Assembly: GCA_963383645.1 (NCBI GenBank) | Contig: OY726560.1 | Location: forward strand, 63,939,058 to 64,003,057 | DNA from: Muscardinus avellanarius | Lineage: Eukaryota; Chordata; Mammalia; Rodentia; Gliridae | Length of the DNA stretch: 64,000 nt | Reading direction: 5' to 3' | Made by a program: the position numbers and the translations under genes | Shown here: one piece after another, positions 45,830 through 57,929 of the stretch | Numbering within the stretch: the first letter of the stretch is position 1 | Layout: the number at the start of each line of letters is the position of its first letter | Notes under the pieces: model-generated | What the model saw: the letters and a program-made list of their open reading frames with translations, nothing else | What the model was told of the DNA's origin: nothing | Database searches by the model: none

Positions 45830-46960
45830 ATCATCAGTCATCAGAGAAATGCAAATTAAAATCACAATGAGACATTAGTACACAACTATTAGAATAGTTA
45901 AAAATTTAAACTACTAACAATACCAACAGCTAACATGAATATAGAATGACTGGAACTAGCATGTGCTACTGAAAGGAGCATAAAACAGAACCACCACTTT
46001 GGAAAAATATTTGGCAATAATCCGTTAAACATACACTTACCATATGACCTAGCAATTTCACACATGGGTAATTACCTAGCAAAAATAAAAATCTACGACA
46101 ACACAAAATCCCGTGGAAAAATGCTTGTAACAGTTTGTATTTGTCAGCATTTTCACGGCCATAATATACAGAACTGACCACATAACTCAGAGGAAGATTA
46201 GCTCACAGTTTTCCTTGGAGATACTGGAGCAGCCCATATGAGGCTCAGGGCATGGTGGCAAGAAGGAGAGAGAGGCTGAGCACATGGGCTGGGCCCCTCA
46301 CATCATGGAGGCCAGAAGCAAGAGTGACAAGGCACCACCCCAGGGCCTCCTGCTCCAGCGACACACAACTGGCCTGGAGCACCACCAGATCAATCCATTA
46401 CAGTATTCACTGCAGGATGACAACCTTCATGGCTCAATTACATAAGCTCCAAACAGCAATTTATGATCTCTTCAAGGGGCCATTCTATATCTAACCCTAA
46501 CACGTCTTTATTCCTAACATCCCAAATCTGGAAATAACTCAAATGTCCATTAATGGGTGAATGGATAAACAGACCATGATACACATGTATAATGGAATAC
46601 TACTCACACAGAAAAAGGATAATTTATGATAAATGCAACAATATGGATAAATCTTAAAAGCATTATACTAAATGAAAGATGCCAGACACAAACAGCTCTG
46701 TTTTAAATAACTCTATTAGCATGATATTCTCAAAATACAAACCTGTATAGTGCTAAATATTATATCAGTGACTGCTAGGGGATAGGAATAGGGTCAGATG
46801 ATAAAACTTCATAAATGAACTTTACGGACTTAAAGGAATATTCTATATTTTGATTGTGATAGTATATATTTGTCAAAACTCATAGTACTATATTCCTAAA
46901 AAGAGTAAGTTCTACCACATGTATATTGTGCTTCAATAAACCTTACTTGAAAAAAAAAGC
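45830..46960 (+). mobile_element. L1 3' end split by another repeat
   Basis: 45830-46133 and 46507-46960 are one L1: TGCAAATTAAAATCACAATG, ACTCAAATGTCCATTAATGG, GTATAATGGAATACTACTCA, GTGCTTCAATAAACC. The 46134-46506 segment is foreign. Confidence 0.8.
46134..46506 (-). repeat. LTR-like repeat inserted in L1
   Basis: CTCACAGTTTTCCTTGGAGA, TCACATCATGGAGGCCAGAA, TCTTCAAGGGGCCATTCTAT then ATCTAACCCTAACA. The layout is like a reversed solo LTR of the MaLR class; no internal gene. The same layout occurs at 58310-58668 and 62480-62930. Confidence 0.55.
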
Positions 46961-47226
46961 TGCAGCTGGTGAAGTGATAAAAATTATCTACCAAAGAACA
47001 AAGATAAGAATGACTCTAAATATATAATTAAAAACAACACATGCTAGAAGACAATAAAATATCAACATTCTAAAAAACCATGTTAAACAAGATTATGTAC
47101 CCTGTTTAAAAACGAAACCTGTCAAAAATAGAAATCAAATTAAAAACATCCTCAAGCAAACAAACACTGATAGACTCCTTCACCGACAAGCCTGTGCTAC
47201 AAGCATTGTTAAAGAAACTTAATTAA

Positions 47227-47476
47227 GCTGGGCATGGTGGCGCACACTTGTAATCTCAGCATTTGGGAGGCTGAGACTGGAGGATCGCGGTTTGAGGACA
47301 GCCTCAGCTAGTTAGTGAGGCCGTTTGCAACTCAGTGAGACCCTATTACAAAATAAAGAATAAAAAATAGGGCTAAGAGTATTGCTCAGAGATAGATTGC
47401 CCTTGGGTTCCATCCTCAGCACCACAAAAGAAAGAAAGAAGGAAGGAAGGAAGGATGGAAGGAAGGAAGGAAAGAA
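47227..47476 (+). mobile_element. Dimeric SINE with (GAAG)n tail
   Basis: AGCTGGGCATGGTGGCGCAC head; ID part ATCAGCACC-like border; tail (GAAA/GAAG)n at 47428-47474. Confidence 0.88.
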
Positions 47477-47701
47477 AATTCAAACTGAGGGAAAATGATG
47501 AAAACATGGTTTGCAGAGAGAAATTAGCAGAAATAATAAAGATGTAGGGCAGAAAGAATTTAGTTATCTTAATTTCATTAAAACCACTTCATCCAGGCTT
47601 CCTCTAGGACTAGAAGGATGCATTCTATCAAATATTTAACAACAGCAGCAGCAACAATAAAATACCAAACCTATATAAACTCTTCCAAGAATCAGAGAAG
47701 G

Positions 47702-47805
47702 GCCAGGTGCAGTGGCACATACCTGTAAATCCAGTACTTGGGAGGCTGAGACAGGAGGATCACAGGTTCAAGGACAGCCTCAGCAAGACTCTTCACAACC
47801 TAAGG
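47702..47805 (+). mobile_element. Truncated SINE (head only)
   Basis: GGCCAGGTGCAGTGGCACAT to GACAGCCTCAGCAAGAC, then no ID half. Confidence 0.8.
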
Positions 47806-47811
47806 AGATCA

Positions 47812-48165
47812 TTTTTGTGGTGCTGTCTAAAGCGCTTTCACTGGCCGCTCTCCCCATGACCTTCACCTCGGCCCAGGAAGGAGTGAGACAGTGGTGTTCT
47901 TTCTTGCTTGGGAATGTTCTGGACTCAGTTTGTGAGGTCTGCAAAGCTCAGTAGATGCCTTGGGAGCCATTTTCCCACACCCTGAGGTCGCTGGCTCCCA
48001 AAACCCACCCAGCTCCAGCTGGAACCTTGCAGGGTCTGAGCACCACAGGTTGAAATACGAGCTCCCCATTCTTATACTTTTGTCAGGTATTTTTTGCATG
48101 TGCGTTGTTACCAAAGAATTTATAGTTTATTCTTGAATAGTTAAATTTTGGTCCCAGTCCTTTTT
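47812..48165. other. GC-richer segment, unidentified
   Basis: About 250 nt with GC-rich wording (for example CACTGGCCGCTCTCCCCATG, ACCCACCCAGCTCCAGCTGG) stands out from AT-rich intron. Both strands have open frames of about 80 codons (47712-47954 and 47863-48114), but neither has recognisable domains. It is followed by a T17 run at 48164-48180. Confidence 0.4.
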
Positions 48166-48339
48166 TTTTTTTTTTTAAGAATATGAACATTATCTATTTG
48201 AATTTAGACATCAGAAACTAACTTGACAGTTTTAACATGAAATCACATTGTAGATAGCCTGAAAGCTTATCATTAAACAGTGGTATTTTGGCCCTTTGCA
48301 TTTTGTGTTTGTTGATTGGCATTTGCTTATTTACATATT

Positions 48340-48526
48340 TACTTATTGTTTAGTAGTGGGAATTAAATCCAGGGGAATTCTACCTCTGAGATATACCCCA
48401 AACCCTTTTTATTTATTTATTTATTTTTTGTTTTGAAACAGGATCTTGTTAAATTGCTGACGCTGGCCTCAAACCCATGATCCAAGTACTGGGATCACAG
48501 ACATGTACCACCATATCTGGCTTTTG
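48340..48526 (-). mobile_element. Dimeric SINE
   Basis: GTGGGAATTAAATCCAGGGG, GATCTTGTTAAATTGCTGAC. Confidence 0.8.
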
Positions 48527-48627
48527 TTTTTTTAACTTGCTAAGGGATACTGGAACTCATGGGCAAGTATGGGAATGCTATTACAAAGAGGCCAATGAGT
48601 TTCTTAAGTGACCAGAAATATCTAAGA

Positions 48628-48812
48628 ATTCCAGACATGGTAGTATACACCTGAATCTCAGTACTTGGGAGGACACAGTTTCACATCCAGGCTCAGCAAC
48701 TTATTGAGGCCGCCAGCAACTTAGTGAGACCTTGTCTCACAATAAAAATTAAAAGAGCGGGGGTATAGCACCCGAGGTCTAATTCCCAATACCAAAACCA
48801 AAACAAAACACT
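48628..48812 (+). mobile_element. Dimeric SINE
   Basis: CCAGACATGGTAGTATACAC head; damaged ID part with GGGGGTATAGCACCC. Confidence 0.78.
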
Positions 48813-51049
48813 TCTAACAAGAACTAAAGTGTTCAGACTTTAGGAATTTCTCTACTCTATAATGGTTCAAATTGAGAACTTAAAATGAAAATGCTTTCTC
48901 ATCCTTTCCCAGCTCTGTGGGGTGAGAAAGCTGACATAAAGGTTCTCCAAATTTAACCCTAGTGGTCTTACCTCAGGTTACCATAGAGGGTGAGGGCAGC
49001 CAAGCTCCAAGAGTAGCAAATGTTTCATTGTCCAAGGGCTGGTGCCTCACCAGTGAAACCCCAGACTCCACTGAAGCAGCACAGAGCTACTTAAATACAA
49101 TAGGACAGGTTGGGTTCTGCTTAGTAATTGATCACTAGGGTGATGATTCAGTGACCTGAAAATTAATTTAAGTTCATATACTATGGTAACATTTAGGTTA
49201 CCATCTATGTAGTCAGTTCCTTAACTTTGAAATTCTGCTTGACGTGATTTCTGCCCTGTGAAGAATCCTGTGCTAGCATTTTGCAGGCAGAGGTTAGTGG
49301 AGGGATTCTCGGATGGCTCATGTTGGGGAGACAGAAGTCTGAGGTTGAAGTGCTCACTGCTCTCAGTCATACTGTCTGACTTTGAACAACTGGCTTTACA
49401 TCTTCATCATTCAGTGTTCTCTGTTAAGAGTTACGCATGTCCACTTAAATGTTGGGAATTATTATGTAACATCTGTAAAGTGATTAGCCATCCTTGCATA
49501 ACATTTGAAAAGGTAACATGGTACTTTGTGAAAAACAGTGTCATCACAGAGTGTCTCTTAATTATGTTTTCTTTGTCAAACTCTCTATTACTTCCGAATT
49601 GTAATTTTGAGGATCAAATTTCTAGCTAATTATTATTTGGATAAATAACATGAAATTAACTTGGAACCATGTTGTAGAAAAATTAAAAGAAGAAAATGCA
49701 GAATTGGAAAGGGGAAAGAAGGAAATTTTAATCTGGCATAGCTAGCACCTAACTATAAGTAGACAAAAAAATTAACGTACACGTGCATTTAATTTTTGAA
49801 GTGGAAGATATTTTTTAAAAGATTATAGTCATAAGAAACTGCTAACAGTTACAACTAAGAAATAGTTCAAATGGTTTTGCAAGTGATTGTGATTACATAG
49901 ATGGTTCGTCAATTTATTTTCCTGGCTTGGTTGCCCGCAGTTTTAAAATATGGAGCCAATTTTTATATGCTTCGCAGGCCTTCTTCATTGTGCTGAAATG
50001 CCCCAGAAGGTAGATTATTCTAAGTGCGTGTTTTCCCTTCAAATCACTGTCATAATTATGTTAAAGTACAGAACACAAAATTCTGAAATGCGGAGTTTTT
50101 GTTAAATTTAGCATAGGGTAATTTTATGCTTGGCACACACATAAAAAGTTAGCTTTTTACAGATGAATGACTAACCAGTTTTTTTTTTTAAATCATGCAT
50201 TTTAAAGATCTACTGACGGTGTATGGAAAACTTTGTAAAATATTTAGATACAGTTCAGTTGATAATATCTTTTTTGCATTCACATTCCATGTTTTTTATT
50301 AATACAGGGTTTTACTTAAAAACTGCTCATTGTTTCTTAAAGGTGAACTCTAGCTTAATTCAAAATTGGAATAAGCTCAAAGGTATTCACTGGTATGTAC
50401 TGAATCCACCCACTAAAAAATTATTTAGAAGCATTTTTTTCACATAAATATTTTTCCGTTAACCTTTTTAAAAGTTTTATTTAGCTCCTGTGAAATATGC
50501 TGACTTTTCTAGGTTCATTAGAGATGACCCAAGACAAATCCTTTTGGGACAAAGAGAGTGGCCTTTTCAGGATCTTAATTGACCTAACAAAATTGGTACT
50601 ATTTCTGTGCCATATGCATGTATTATTAACACTGTACATCCTGAAACCAGGAGGCTACACTAGCCCAATAATAGGACATCAGGTAGAGTGCCTGGTATTT
50701 CCTGTGTATATAGTATTAGAACCTCTAATTATCATTCTTTTTGGTGAGTGAGGGAGATCATACTTTAACATAGGCAAATATAGTCTCTCTTTAATACTGT
50801 AAAGTTCCCTCACAAATTCCTTTTGGGGCTCCCATAGCAAAAACCACTTTGTAATGAGACATGTAAAATAATTGGAGCCAATTGATTTTAATTTAAATAT
50901 AAAACTGAGCTGGGTGTGGTGGCACATTCTTGTAACCGCAGCATTTGGGAGGCTGAGACAGGAGGATTGCAGGTTCATGGATATCACTCAGCTACTTAGT
51001 GAGGTCCTTTGCAACTTAGTGAGACCTTGTTTTCAAATGAAGAATAAAA

Positions 51050-51521
51050 AAAGCTGAACATGGTGGTGCACACTCATAATCCCAGTGCTTGGGTGGCTGA
51101 GACAGGAGGATTGCACAGGTTTGAAGCCAGCCTCAGCTACTTAGTGAGGCTTTCAGCAACTTAGTGAGATCCTGTTTCCAAATAAAGTATAAAATAGGTC
51201 TGGGAGCGCCAGGCGTGGTGGCACACGCTTATAATCCCCGCGCTTGGGAGGCGGAGACAGGAGGATCGCGCAGGTTTGAAGCTAGCCGCGCTGGCGTAAG
51301 AGACCCTGTTTCAAAAATATATATAAAAAAAAATAGGTCTGGGAGTGTAGCCTGGAGGTAGAAGGGCTTCCAGGAACCCCAGTACCACCAAAAAACAAAA
51401 AAACAAAAAAAACAACAACAAAACAACAACAAAACAAAACAAAAATAGGTCTGGGAGTATAACCCAGAGGTAGAAAAGCCCCTGAGTTCCACCCCCAGTA
51501 CCACACACACAAAAAAAAAAG
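51050..51521 (+). mobile_element. SINE 2, middle layer
   Basis: AGAATAAAA at 51041-51049 and 51522-51530. Head AGCTGAACATGGTGGTGCAC; ID half resumes after SINE 3 with TATAACCCAGAGGTAGAAAA. Confidence 0.88.
51207..51441 (+). mobile_element. SINE 3, inner layer, young type
   Basis: AAAATAGGTCTGGGAG at 51191-51206 and 51442-51457. Head CGCCAGGCGTGGTGGCACAC and ID part AAGGGCTTCCAGGAACCCCA, with an (AAC)n-rich tail. Confidence 0.92.
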
Positions 51522-51752
51522 AATAAAATAATAGGGTTGGGGGTGTAGCTCAGAGGTAGAATGCCCCTGGATTCAATCCCCAGTACCAAAAAAGCATTTA
51601 GAATTAGAAAGTCAATATATATACTAGATAACATATTTTTTTCAGGAAAGATTTAATGAATTTAAATGTTCGTGATTTAAACAGTTTGCTTGACTCATTT
51701 TTACACACAAAGATTTCAGAAAACTATTTTTTAAGGAAACTAATAGCAATTT

Positions 51753-51966
51753 TTTTTTTTTTTTTTTTTTTTTGCGGGTCTGGGGATGGAACCCAGGGGC
51801 ATTTGACCTCCAAGCTACACCCCCTGCCCTATTTTTTCTTTATTTTGAAACCGGGTCTCACTGAGTTGCAGAGGGCCTCACTAAGTAGCTGAGGCTGTCC
51901 ACGAACCACGATCCTCCAGGTCTCAGCCTCCCGAATGCTGGGATTACAAGAGCCACCATGCCCGGC
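51753..51966 (-). mobile_element. Third-subtype SINE with 20-nt TSD
   Basis: AAGGAAACTAATAGCAATTT at 51733-51752 and 51968-51987, perfect. Long T tail, then GGGTCTGGGGATGGAACCCA and GGCATTTGACC. Confidence 0.95.
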
Positions 51967-52450
51967 TAAGGAAACTAATAGCAATTTGAAGATACATTTT
52001 ATTTATTGTGTATGAATGCTTTTAAGCATAAGAGTAAAGCATGAAACCACAAAGTAAAAAAGAGATGGATTTAGATACATGAGAACTAAAAGTGGATTCA
52101 GAGAACAGAATAAAAAAAAAGGCAAATGACACATAGAAAACCTAAGTTGCAGCATATATATGAACAAACTAAATATATACAAAGGGAAAAAAAGGACAAA
52201 TGACCTGATAGAAAAAATGACCAAAGGTCTTAGGGAAACATTAAAAAAGCAGAGACAATAAGTAATGAAAAATTGCTCAGTAGGAGGGAAAAGAGTAAAA
52301 ATAAATGTTATGCAATTTCTGATCCATAAAAGTTGTCAGCAGTTTAAAAATGATCACTCTACCTGTTGGGGAAGTAGGACCTCACATATTGCTGAGTTTA
52401 GGCCCATTTTGCGCGCGCACAGGCGTGCATGCACCCGTGTGTTTGGGGGG

Positions 52451-52640
52451 GGGCTGGGGATTGAACCCATGAGCATTTAACCTCCTAGCCAGATCCCCAG
52501 CTCTATTTTACTTTTATTTTAAAATAAGTTCTCGCTAGAATGAGAGTCTCATCACTTGGTAAGGCTGTCCTCAATCCCGATATCCTCCTGTCTTAGCCTC
52601 TCAAGTACTGGGATTACAGACATGCACCACCACACCTGGT
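52451..52640 (-). mobile_element. Dimeric SINE
   Basis: GGGCTGGGGATTGAACCCAT to CACCACACCTGGTTT; preceded by short CG/TG and G tracts. Confidence 0.82.
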
Positions 52641-53306
52641 TTAGACCTATTTGGTAAAGAAAAACAAAAGGGCATGTGTACTTTAAGTTTTGTATAAAGT
52701 ATAATTGCTGGTTTTAAATTCAGGGAAAAAATAGAATATATTTAAGACACTCACAGACCTCACTGGTTTCCCTGCAGCTCCTTTCACCAGTTCACTAATC
52801 ATATAGAAGCAAAGGCAATCTTCAAATGCAAATCTGAGGATCATGGAGACAGTTTTACAAACTGACTCCTTCTATGAAATTCAAACCTGGAGATGCCAGG
52901 AAGCAAAAGTGAGCTTAATGGGTCCAGCACTTATTGCAGAAACTATGGTGGTTGGTTGGTTAGTTGGAAGTCAAAAATTGATTAGATCTTGGGAGATGTA
53001 ACAAAGAGCAGCAAAAACAACATCTTGGAGCAAACAAACTAGAAACTTGGATAGTGTATGTGCTTTTTATTGCTATGTTATAAACTACGACCCACCAGTT
53101 AAAAACAAGATGTATTTTAGTGTTTGTGAGCACTTGTGACCCAGTGCTTGTAAGTCAGTATGGGCATGACTTACCTGGTCCTTTGGTCAGGGTCTCACAA
53201 ATCTGCAGTCACAGTATTAGCCAGGCTGCATTTTTTTTCCTAGACTCTTGGGTTCTCATCTTAGTTTATTTGGTTGCTGGCAGAGTTCAGTTTGTGTTTG
53301 TAGAAA

Positions 53307-53392
53307 TACACACACACACACGTGTGTGTGTGTGTGTGTGTGTGGTGTGTGTGTATATACACATACATATATATATACATATATATACACGG
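53307..53392. repeat. Palindromic CA/TG and TATA tract
   Basis: (CA)n meets (TG)n head to head at 53321/53322, then (TG)n, then (TA)/(CATA) units up to about 53390. The first part can fold on itself. Confidence 0.92.
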
Positions 53393-54045
53393 CAGAATGT
53401 TATTCATCGTAAAAAAGGGTGAAATACTGTCATTTGTAGCAACATGGATTGAAGTGGAAGATGTTGTGTTGAATGATAGAAGTTAGACACAGAATGACAA
53501 ATACAATAGCTTCTCACTTTTATGTGGAAGATAAAAAGTTGACTTCAGTGCTAAAATAAACACAATTCACTGACTCACTCTTGTTTCTAAATCTAAGATT
53601 TAGTAATAAATACACTGGTGATATTGAAAAAAATGTCTTTGTTCTTAATATGTGCAAAGTGGAGACCTGATAGTGTCATTTCCAAATTTTATATTTAAAA
53701 CTCTGGCTTACATATCCAACGGTGCAGATATTGAAACTTGTAAGAACAAATTTTTAAAAATTTTATCTAAAATTTTTTTGCACTAGTTTTGTGACCCTGT
53801 GTACTTTTGGAGTAAAATCAAGAAAACAGTTACAAAACAACAACAACAAAAACATGTTGATCTCAAAGAAATAAAAAACAGCATAGTGGTTACCAGAGGC
53901 TGGGAAGGGTGTGGGGAGAAAGGAGGAAAGGAGAAAGGATGGTTAGCTGTTATGGCACAATAGTTGGATAAGAATAATTCTAAATGTTCTACAGCACAAA
54001 GGATAACTGTGGTTGACAACAGTTTACTGAATATTTCAAAATGAC
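53393..54045 (+). mobile_element. L1 3' end with an unmatched middle
   Basis: L1 phrases at 53393-53555 (GTTATTCATCGTAAAAAAGG, AGCAACATGGATTGAAGTGG) and 53845-54045 (GTGGTTACCAGAGGCTGGGA, CAGTTTACTGAATATTTCAA). The stretch 53556-53844 is not L1 that I recognise. Confidence 0.72.
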
Positions 54046-54051
54046 TATTAG

Positions 54052-54330
54052 AAGTCAGGTGTGGTGGTGCAAGCCTAGAATCCCATACTGGGGAGGTTGA
54101 GACAAGAGAATCTGGGTGTATGGTACACACTTACAATCCCAGATGTGGGAGGTTTAGGCAGGAGGATCACAGGTTCATGGTCAGCCTCAGCAACTTAGTA
54201 AGGCTCTCAATAACTTAGTGAGACCCTGTTTCAAAAACAAAAAATTACATAGTGCTGGAGGTATAGCTCGGATGTAGAATGCCCCAGGGTTTAATCCCCA
54301 GTACCAAACACACACAAAAATTTACTAAAT
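54052..54330 (+). mobile_element. SINE heads in tandem and one ID half
   Basis: AGTCAGGTGTGGTGGTGCAA starts one head; a second head-like unit starts near 54118 (GTATGGTACACACTTACAAT); one ID half follows. Confidence 0.75.
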
Positions 54331-54776
54331 TTAAGTGTGCATGTTTTGAAAGAATATTTTATATATCATGTACCAGATTCATAAAGCACACATACTTAGG
54401 ATGATTTATAACATGGAAAATGGCCAAACTATTGTTTCAGATACCACATTGATATTAGGGTGGATCATGTAAAAACACTAAATGGCTGAGAAACTATGCA
54501 AAATGTTTGTTTTAACTCCTATTACATCAGTGGAACAGACTCTGCATTGCTTGATTTTTCTTAAGACTTTAGAAAACTTTAGTAATAATCCATTTTTAAA
54601 AACACTTAACAGGCTTTTTGGGTGATGTTATTCGAGTGTAGTCTTCTTCTATTCCAAGCTTTCTGGTTTGTGTTAAGATGATTTATAGACTATTAAAGCT
54701 GAGTGAGATTTTTAAATTCCTCTAATCTAATTTATTTTTACGAACAAAGAAAGCAGAATAAAGAGGCTATCTGTTA

Positions 54777-55014
54777 GCTGGCTGTGGTGGCTCATGCCTG
54801 TACTTGAGAGGCTGAGATAGGAGGATTCCGGGTCCAGACTAACCTCAGCACTGTAGTGAGACTCTAAGCAACCTAGCAAGGCCCTGTTTTAAAACAAAAA
54901 ATAAAAAAAGGGGCTGGGGGTATAGCCCAAAGTAGAATGCCTCTGGCTTCAATCCTCAGCACCACAAAATAAAATAAAAATAAATTAAAAAGATAAAATG
55001 AAATAAAAAATTAG
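54777..55014 (+). mobile_element. Dimeric SINE
   Basis: AGCTGGCTGTGGTGGCTCAT head, ID half GGGGCTGGGGGTATAGCCCA, (AAAAT)n tail. Confidence 0.85.
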
Positions 55015-55201
55015 ACAGAGACATGCTGTCTGCCACCTTAACTCAAACCCAGACAGCCGGGCCCCATTCTTGCACACTGGCCACTATACTATTGTCTTTA
55101 TTTTGACTTTGTTATATTTTGTGCTATTTAAGTTTTACCACTTAGAATTTTGATTATATGTTTTTATTATGATAAAAATACAGAAGATCTACCCTCAATA
55201 C

Positions 55202-55399
55202 TTTTTTTTTTTTTTTTTTTTTTTTTTGGTGGTACTGGGGATGGAACCCTTCTACCTCCCCGGGCTACACTCCCAGACCTATTTGATCTTTTTATTTGGA
55301 AACAGGTCTCTTAAGCCAGCAAGGCTGGCTTTGAACTTGCGCAATCCTCCTGCTTCTGCCTCCCAAGCGGGGATTACGAGCGTGTGCCACCACACCCGG
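55202..55399 (-). mobile_element. Young-type dimeric SINE with TSD
   Basis: CTACCCTCAATAC at 55189-55201 and 55400-55412. T27 tail; the ID half lacks the usual GTTCCTGGAAGC phrase. Confidence 0.92.
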
Positions 55400-55539
55400 C
55401 TACCCTCAATACATTTTAAGTGAACATTATAATATTGTAAACCTAAGTACATGTTGTACAACAGATCTCTAGAATTTTTTTTTTTTTATCATGTATGGCC
55501 AAACTGCTACTGATTTAACAGCAACTTTTCAACTTCCCC

Positions 55540-56830
55540 CCTTCCTCCACGCCATCCGGGCAAGGACCATTCTACTTTTCGTGTCTGTGTATTTAAACAC
55601 CTCTTGTAAGTGCAGTCATTTTATATTTTTTTCTGTGGCTTATTTTCCTTAGTATAACATATTCTAGTTTCATCCTTATTGTAGCATATGACAGAAGTGT
55701 CTTAATTTTTTGCTCAATAACATCATACTGTATATGTAAAACATTTTCTTTACCCTTTCCTTCACTGATGGATGTTTAGTTTGTTTCTACCTCTTACCTA
55801 TCATAACTGATGCTACAGTGATAATAGGAGTGCAAACCTCTTTTAGATCTTGTTTTTACTTATTTTGGATAAATAATCAACAGTGGGATTGCAGGATAAT
55901 ATGGTAGTCCTATTTTTTATTTTTTGAGGAACCTTCATATTATGTTCCATAGTTACTGCACCATTTTGCATTCCATCAGTAGTGAACATTTGTTAAAATT
56001 ATCTCACATCCTTGCCAACACTCGTCATTTTCTGTTTTTGAAGAAATAGCCATCTCAGTAGATGTAAGGTGATACCTCATTGTGGTTTTGATTTGCATTT
56101 TGCTATTATTAGAGATAGTGAGGATCTTTTCATGTATTTGTTTGCCATTTGTATGTCTTCTTGAAGAAATTGCCTATTGAAGTCTTTTGTCCAGCTTTTA
56201 ATTGGGGTGTTTAGGTTTTTTCTATTGACTTAGAGGGGTTTCTTATATTTTTTGGAGATTAACCCCTTATCATATATTTGATTTGTAAATATTTTCTCAC
56301 ATTTTAGAGGTTGCATTCTTATTCTCTTGATTGTTTCCTTTGTTTTACAGATTTTTTTTTTTTTTTTTTAGTTTGATACAGTTCTACTTGTCAATTTTCC
56401 CCTTGTTGCCTGGATTTTTGGTGTCATCCCCAAGAAACCATTGTCAAGACCAATGTCATATGGCTTTTCTCTTGTGTTTCTTTTAGGAATTATATAGTTT
56501 CAGGCCTTGTGTTTAATTTTTTAATACTTTTAAGTTTTAAGGTAATTTTTGCATATAAAAAGAAGTAAGATTCTAGCTTCCTTCTTTTTCATTTGTGTGT
56601 TCAGTTTTACTGGTACTGTTTATTTACAGACCATCCTTTCCCCCATTGTGTAGTCTTAGCACCTTTGTCAAAAATCATTTACTTTCATTCCTTTAGGATC
56701 AGTTTCTGGGGATTGGTTCATTCTTTTGGCCATGTTTTCCTGTTGGTTTTTTTTTGTTGTTGTTGTTGTTTGTTTGTTTGTTTTTTATGTGTTTCTTAAC
56801 TTTGTGTTTGGAGCTGCTCATTTGAAAAAA
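55540..56830 (-). mobile_element. L1 3' portion
   Basis: CACCATTTTGCATTCCATCA, GGTGATACCTCATTGTGGTT, TTGATTTGCATTTTGCTATT, TTTTGTCCAGCTTTTAATTG in minus-strand L1 order, with many substitutions. Confidence 0.8.
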
Positions 56831-57679
56831 AAAAAAAAACAGGCACTTCTCTCAGTCTTTATGAAGTGACTGTGCAGGGGCAGAACATTAACAGTCAGCC
56901 TGAATTACATTCCAGGCTCTCTGAAACCTTTTTGGGGAGGAGTATCGGGACATCTTGAGGCCTGGATGCAATGTCTCTATTAGAGAGGGTTGCCAGTTTC
57001 TTTTTCAGGAGGTGGCAATCTCTGCTCACTTTGTTGTCTGTCCAGGCATTATAGATTCTGTGTGTCTATAGCAGCAATCCTCTTCAATCTCTGCTATCAA
57101 TATACTCACTCCTCATCAGTCCAGATGGATACTGGTCTCTCAGGCAGCCCTCCAGAGAGCCACCATGTTAAATGTACATTTTATTCCTCTCCCTCCCTCC
57201 TGAGGGAGAACTCTCAAGTTGCATGACTTCTCTTGGTCGTGCAGAGCTGTTCTAGCCACAGCAAATTGTCTCCATTTTTCCTTGTTTTCAGCAGCCCCCT
57301 GGTATCCAAATAATGCTGTTTTTGTTAGTAATCCAAATAAAGTGAGACAAGAAACAGTTCCTTGGGCAGTCTTCTTATAACCCAGAATGTTGAGTGCACA
57401 CTTCATTCTTCTTTACCCAAGGGAGAAGTTGTGATCTGGAATGTTCTCTCCTGACATGGAGCTTTGTCAGCTTGAGTGAGGGGCTAATGTGGGTAAAGTG
57501 AAATTTTTGTTTTTTCCTGTTTCAGTGTGGATGTTCTTGGCTTTATGCCTTTCTACTGCACTGCAACTTTTTACTAGACTCTAGAATTCTCATAGAGGTG
57601 TTTTAGTCTGTATATCATGTTGAAATTGGTGTTTCTGTGGGGGAATAAGAGCTGAGATTTCCTATCCTCCCCTCTTTTT

Positions 57680-57878
57680 ATTTTTACTTTTTTTATTTTT
57701 GGTGGTACTGGGGTTCCTGGGAGCCCTTCTACCTCCGGGCTACACTTCCAGACCTATTTTATACTTTTTATTTGGAAACAGGGTCTCTTAAGCCAGTGCG
57801 GCTTACTTTGAACCTGCACGATTCTCCTGTCTCTGCCTCCCAAGTGCAGGGATTACAAGCGTGCGCCACCACGCCCGG
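57680..57878 (-). mobile_element. Young-type dimeric SINE with 18-nt TSD
   Basis: CTATCCTCCCCTCTTTTT at 57662-57679 and 57879-57896, perfect. Confidence 0.95.
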
Positions 57879-57929
57879 CTATCCTCCCCTCTTTTTGATG
57901 TCACCCGAGACTTCTTTTCTGTTAAACTT

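Larger units (their letters stand above)
50906..51593 (+). mobile_element. SINE 1, outer layer of a three-SINE nest
   Basis: 7SL-like half at 50906-51049 (GAGCTGGGTGTGGTGGCACA), ID half at 51531-51593 (GGGTTGGGGGTGTAGCTCAG). Confidence 0.88.
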
